Positions 12,474 through 12,497 of a stretch of 12,497 bases of DNA are shown here, piece after piece (positions within the stretch are counted from its first letter, which is position 1; each line of letters begins with the position of its first letter). The stretch is from Syntrophaceae bacterium PtaB.Bin038. Its GTDB lineage: Bacteria > Desulfobacterota > Syntrophia > Syntrophales > UBA2192. Position numbers and translations under genes: made by a program. The notes under the pieces were generated by a model, which saw nothing but the letters and a program-made list of their open reading frames with translations, was not told the origin of the DNA and searched no databases. Location of the stretch: assembly GCA_002067855.1 (NCBI GenBank), contig MVQS01000262.1, forward strand, positions 1 to 12,497. The letters are read 5' to 3'.

Positions 12474-12497
12474 ATGATCCTTGAACTTCCTCTCCCC
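12474..12497 (+). CDS. Possible first codons of a downstream ABC permease (partial)
   Basis: An ATG at 12474 opens a frame reading MILELPLP up to the window edge. This resembles the way LivH-type permeases often begin, and position after a binding-protein gene would fit. There is no good ribosome site and only eight codons are visible, so it may equally be chance. Confidence 0.2.

Overview
The window looks like a piece of chromosome from a GC-rich, Gram-negative, anaerobic-type bacterium. The best guess is the Desulfobacterota/Deltaproteobacteria, near the Syntrophobacterales. This is inference from gene content (a long-form orphan KAS III, a protein-E-like secreted protein, a tandem ACT protein, a bacterial deoxyhypusine-synthase homologue, a LivK-type binding protein), from clear GGAGG ribosome sites and from sigma70-like promoters. 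No 16S or other decisive marker is present. I see no transposase, integrase, CRISPR array or phage gene.

Layout. 1-114: 3' part of a tRNA-Arg(ACG) and its hairpin. 115-545: non-coding, with a weak promoter. 546-1190: a 50-residue ORF facing a minus-strand protein-E-like secreted protein, with a hairpin between them. 1389-2528: minus-strand beta-ketoacyl-ACP synthase III. 2529-3106: non-coding, AT-rich near its right end. 3107-3708: two small plus-strand genes of unknown function. 3790-3925: a promoter, a 21-codon mini-ORF and a very strong terminator directly in front of an ACT-domain gene (3973-4374). 4720-5928: a secreted cysteine-rich protein. 5995-7441: minus-strand operon of an alpha/beta hydrolase and an SGNH hydrolase, overlapping by 14 bases, both apparently starting with TTG. 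7532-7963: a plus-strand hypothetical. 7983-8972: minus-strand deoxyhypusine-synthase-like enzyme. 8973-9400: non-coding with a perfect hairpin. 9401-10767: minus-strand cluster of two single-pass membrane microproteins and a nitrilase-superfamily amidohydrolase. This cluster is divergent from 11077-12357, the periplasmic binding protein of a LivK-type ABC transporter, which is followed by two terminators and perhaps the first codons of a permease.

How the parts may work together. Most genes look like single-gene housekeeping or accessory units and not one pathway. Two arrangements stand out. First, the ACT gene has no visible promoter between the terminator at 3889-3925 and its own start, so its transcription probably depends on read-through of that terminator (an attenuation-like leader). 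Second, the two microproteins and the nitrilase share a strong promoter that is divergent from that of the amino-acid/amide-type binding protein. This suggests, without proving it, a linked uptake and hydrolysis function for a nitrogenous compound.
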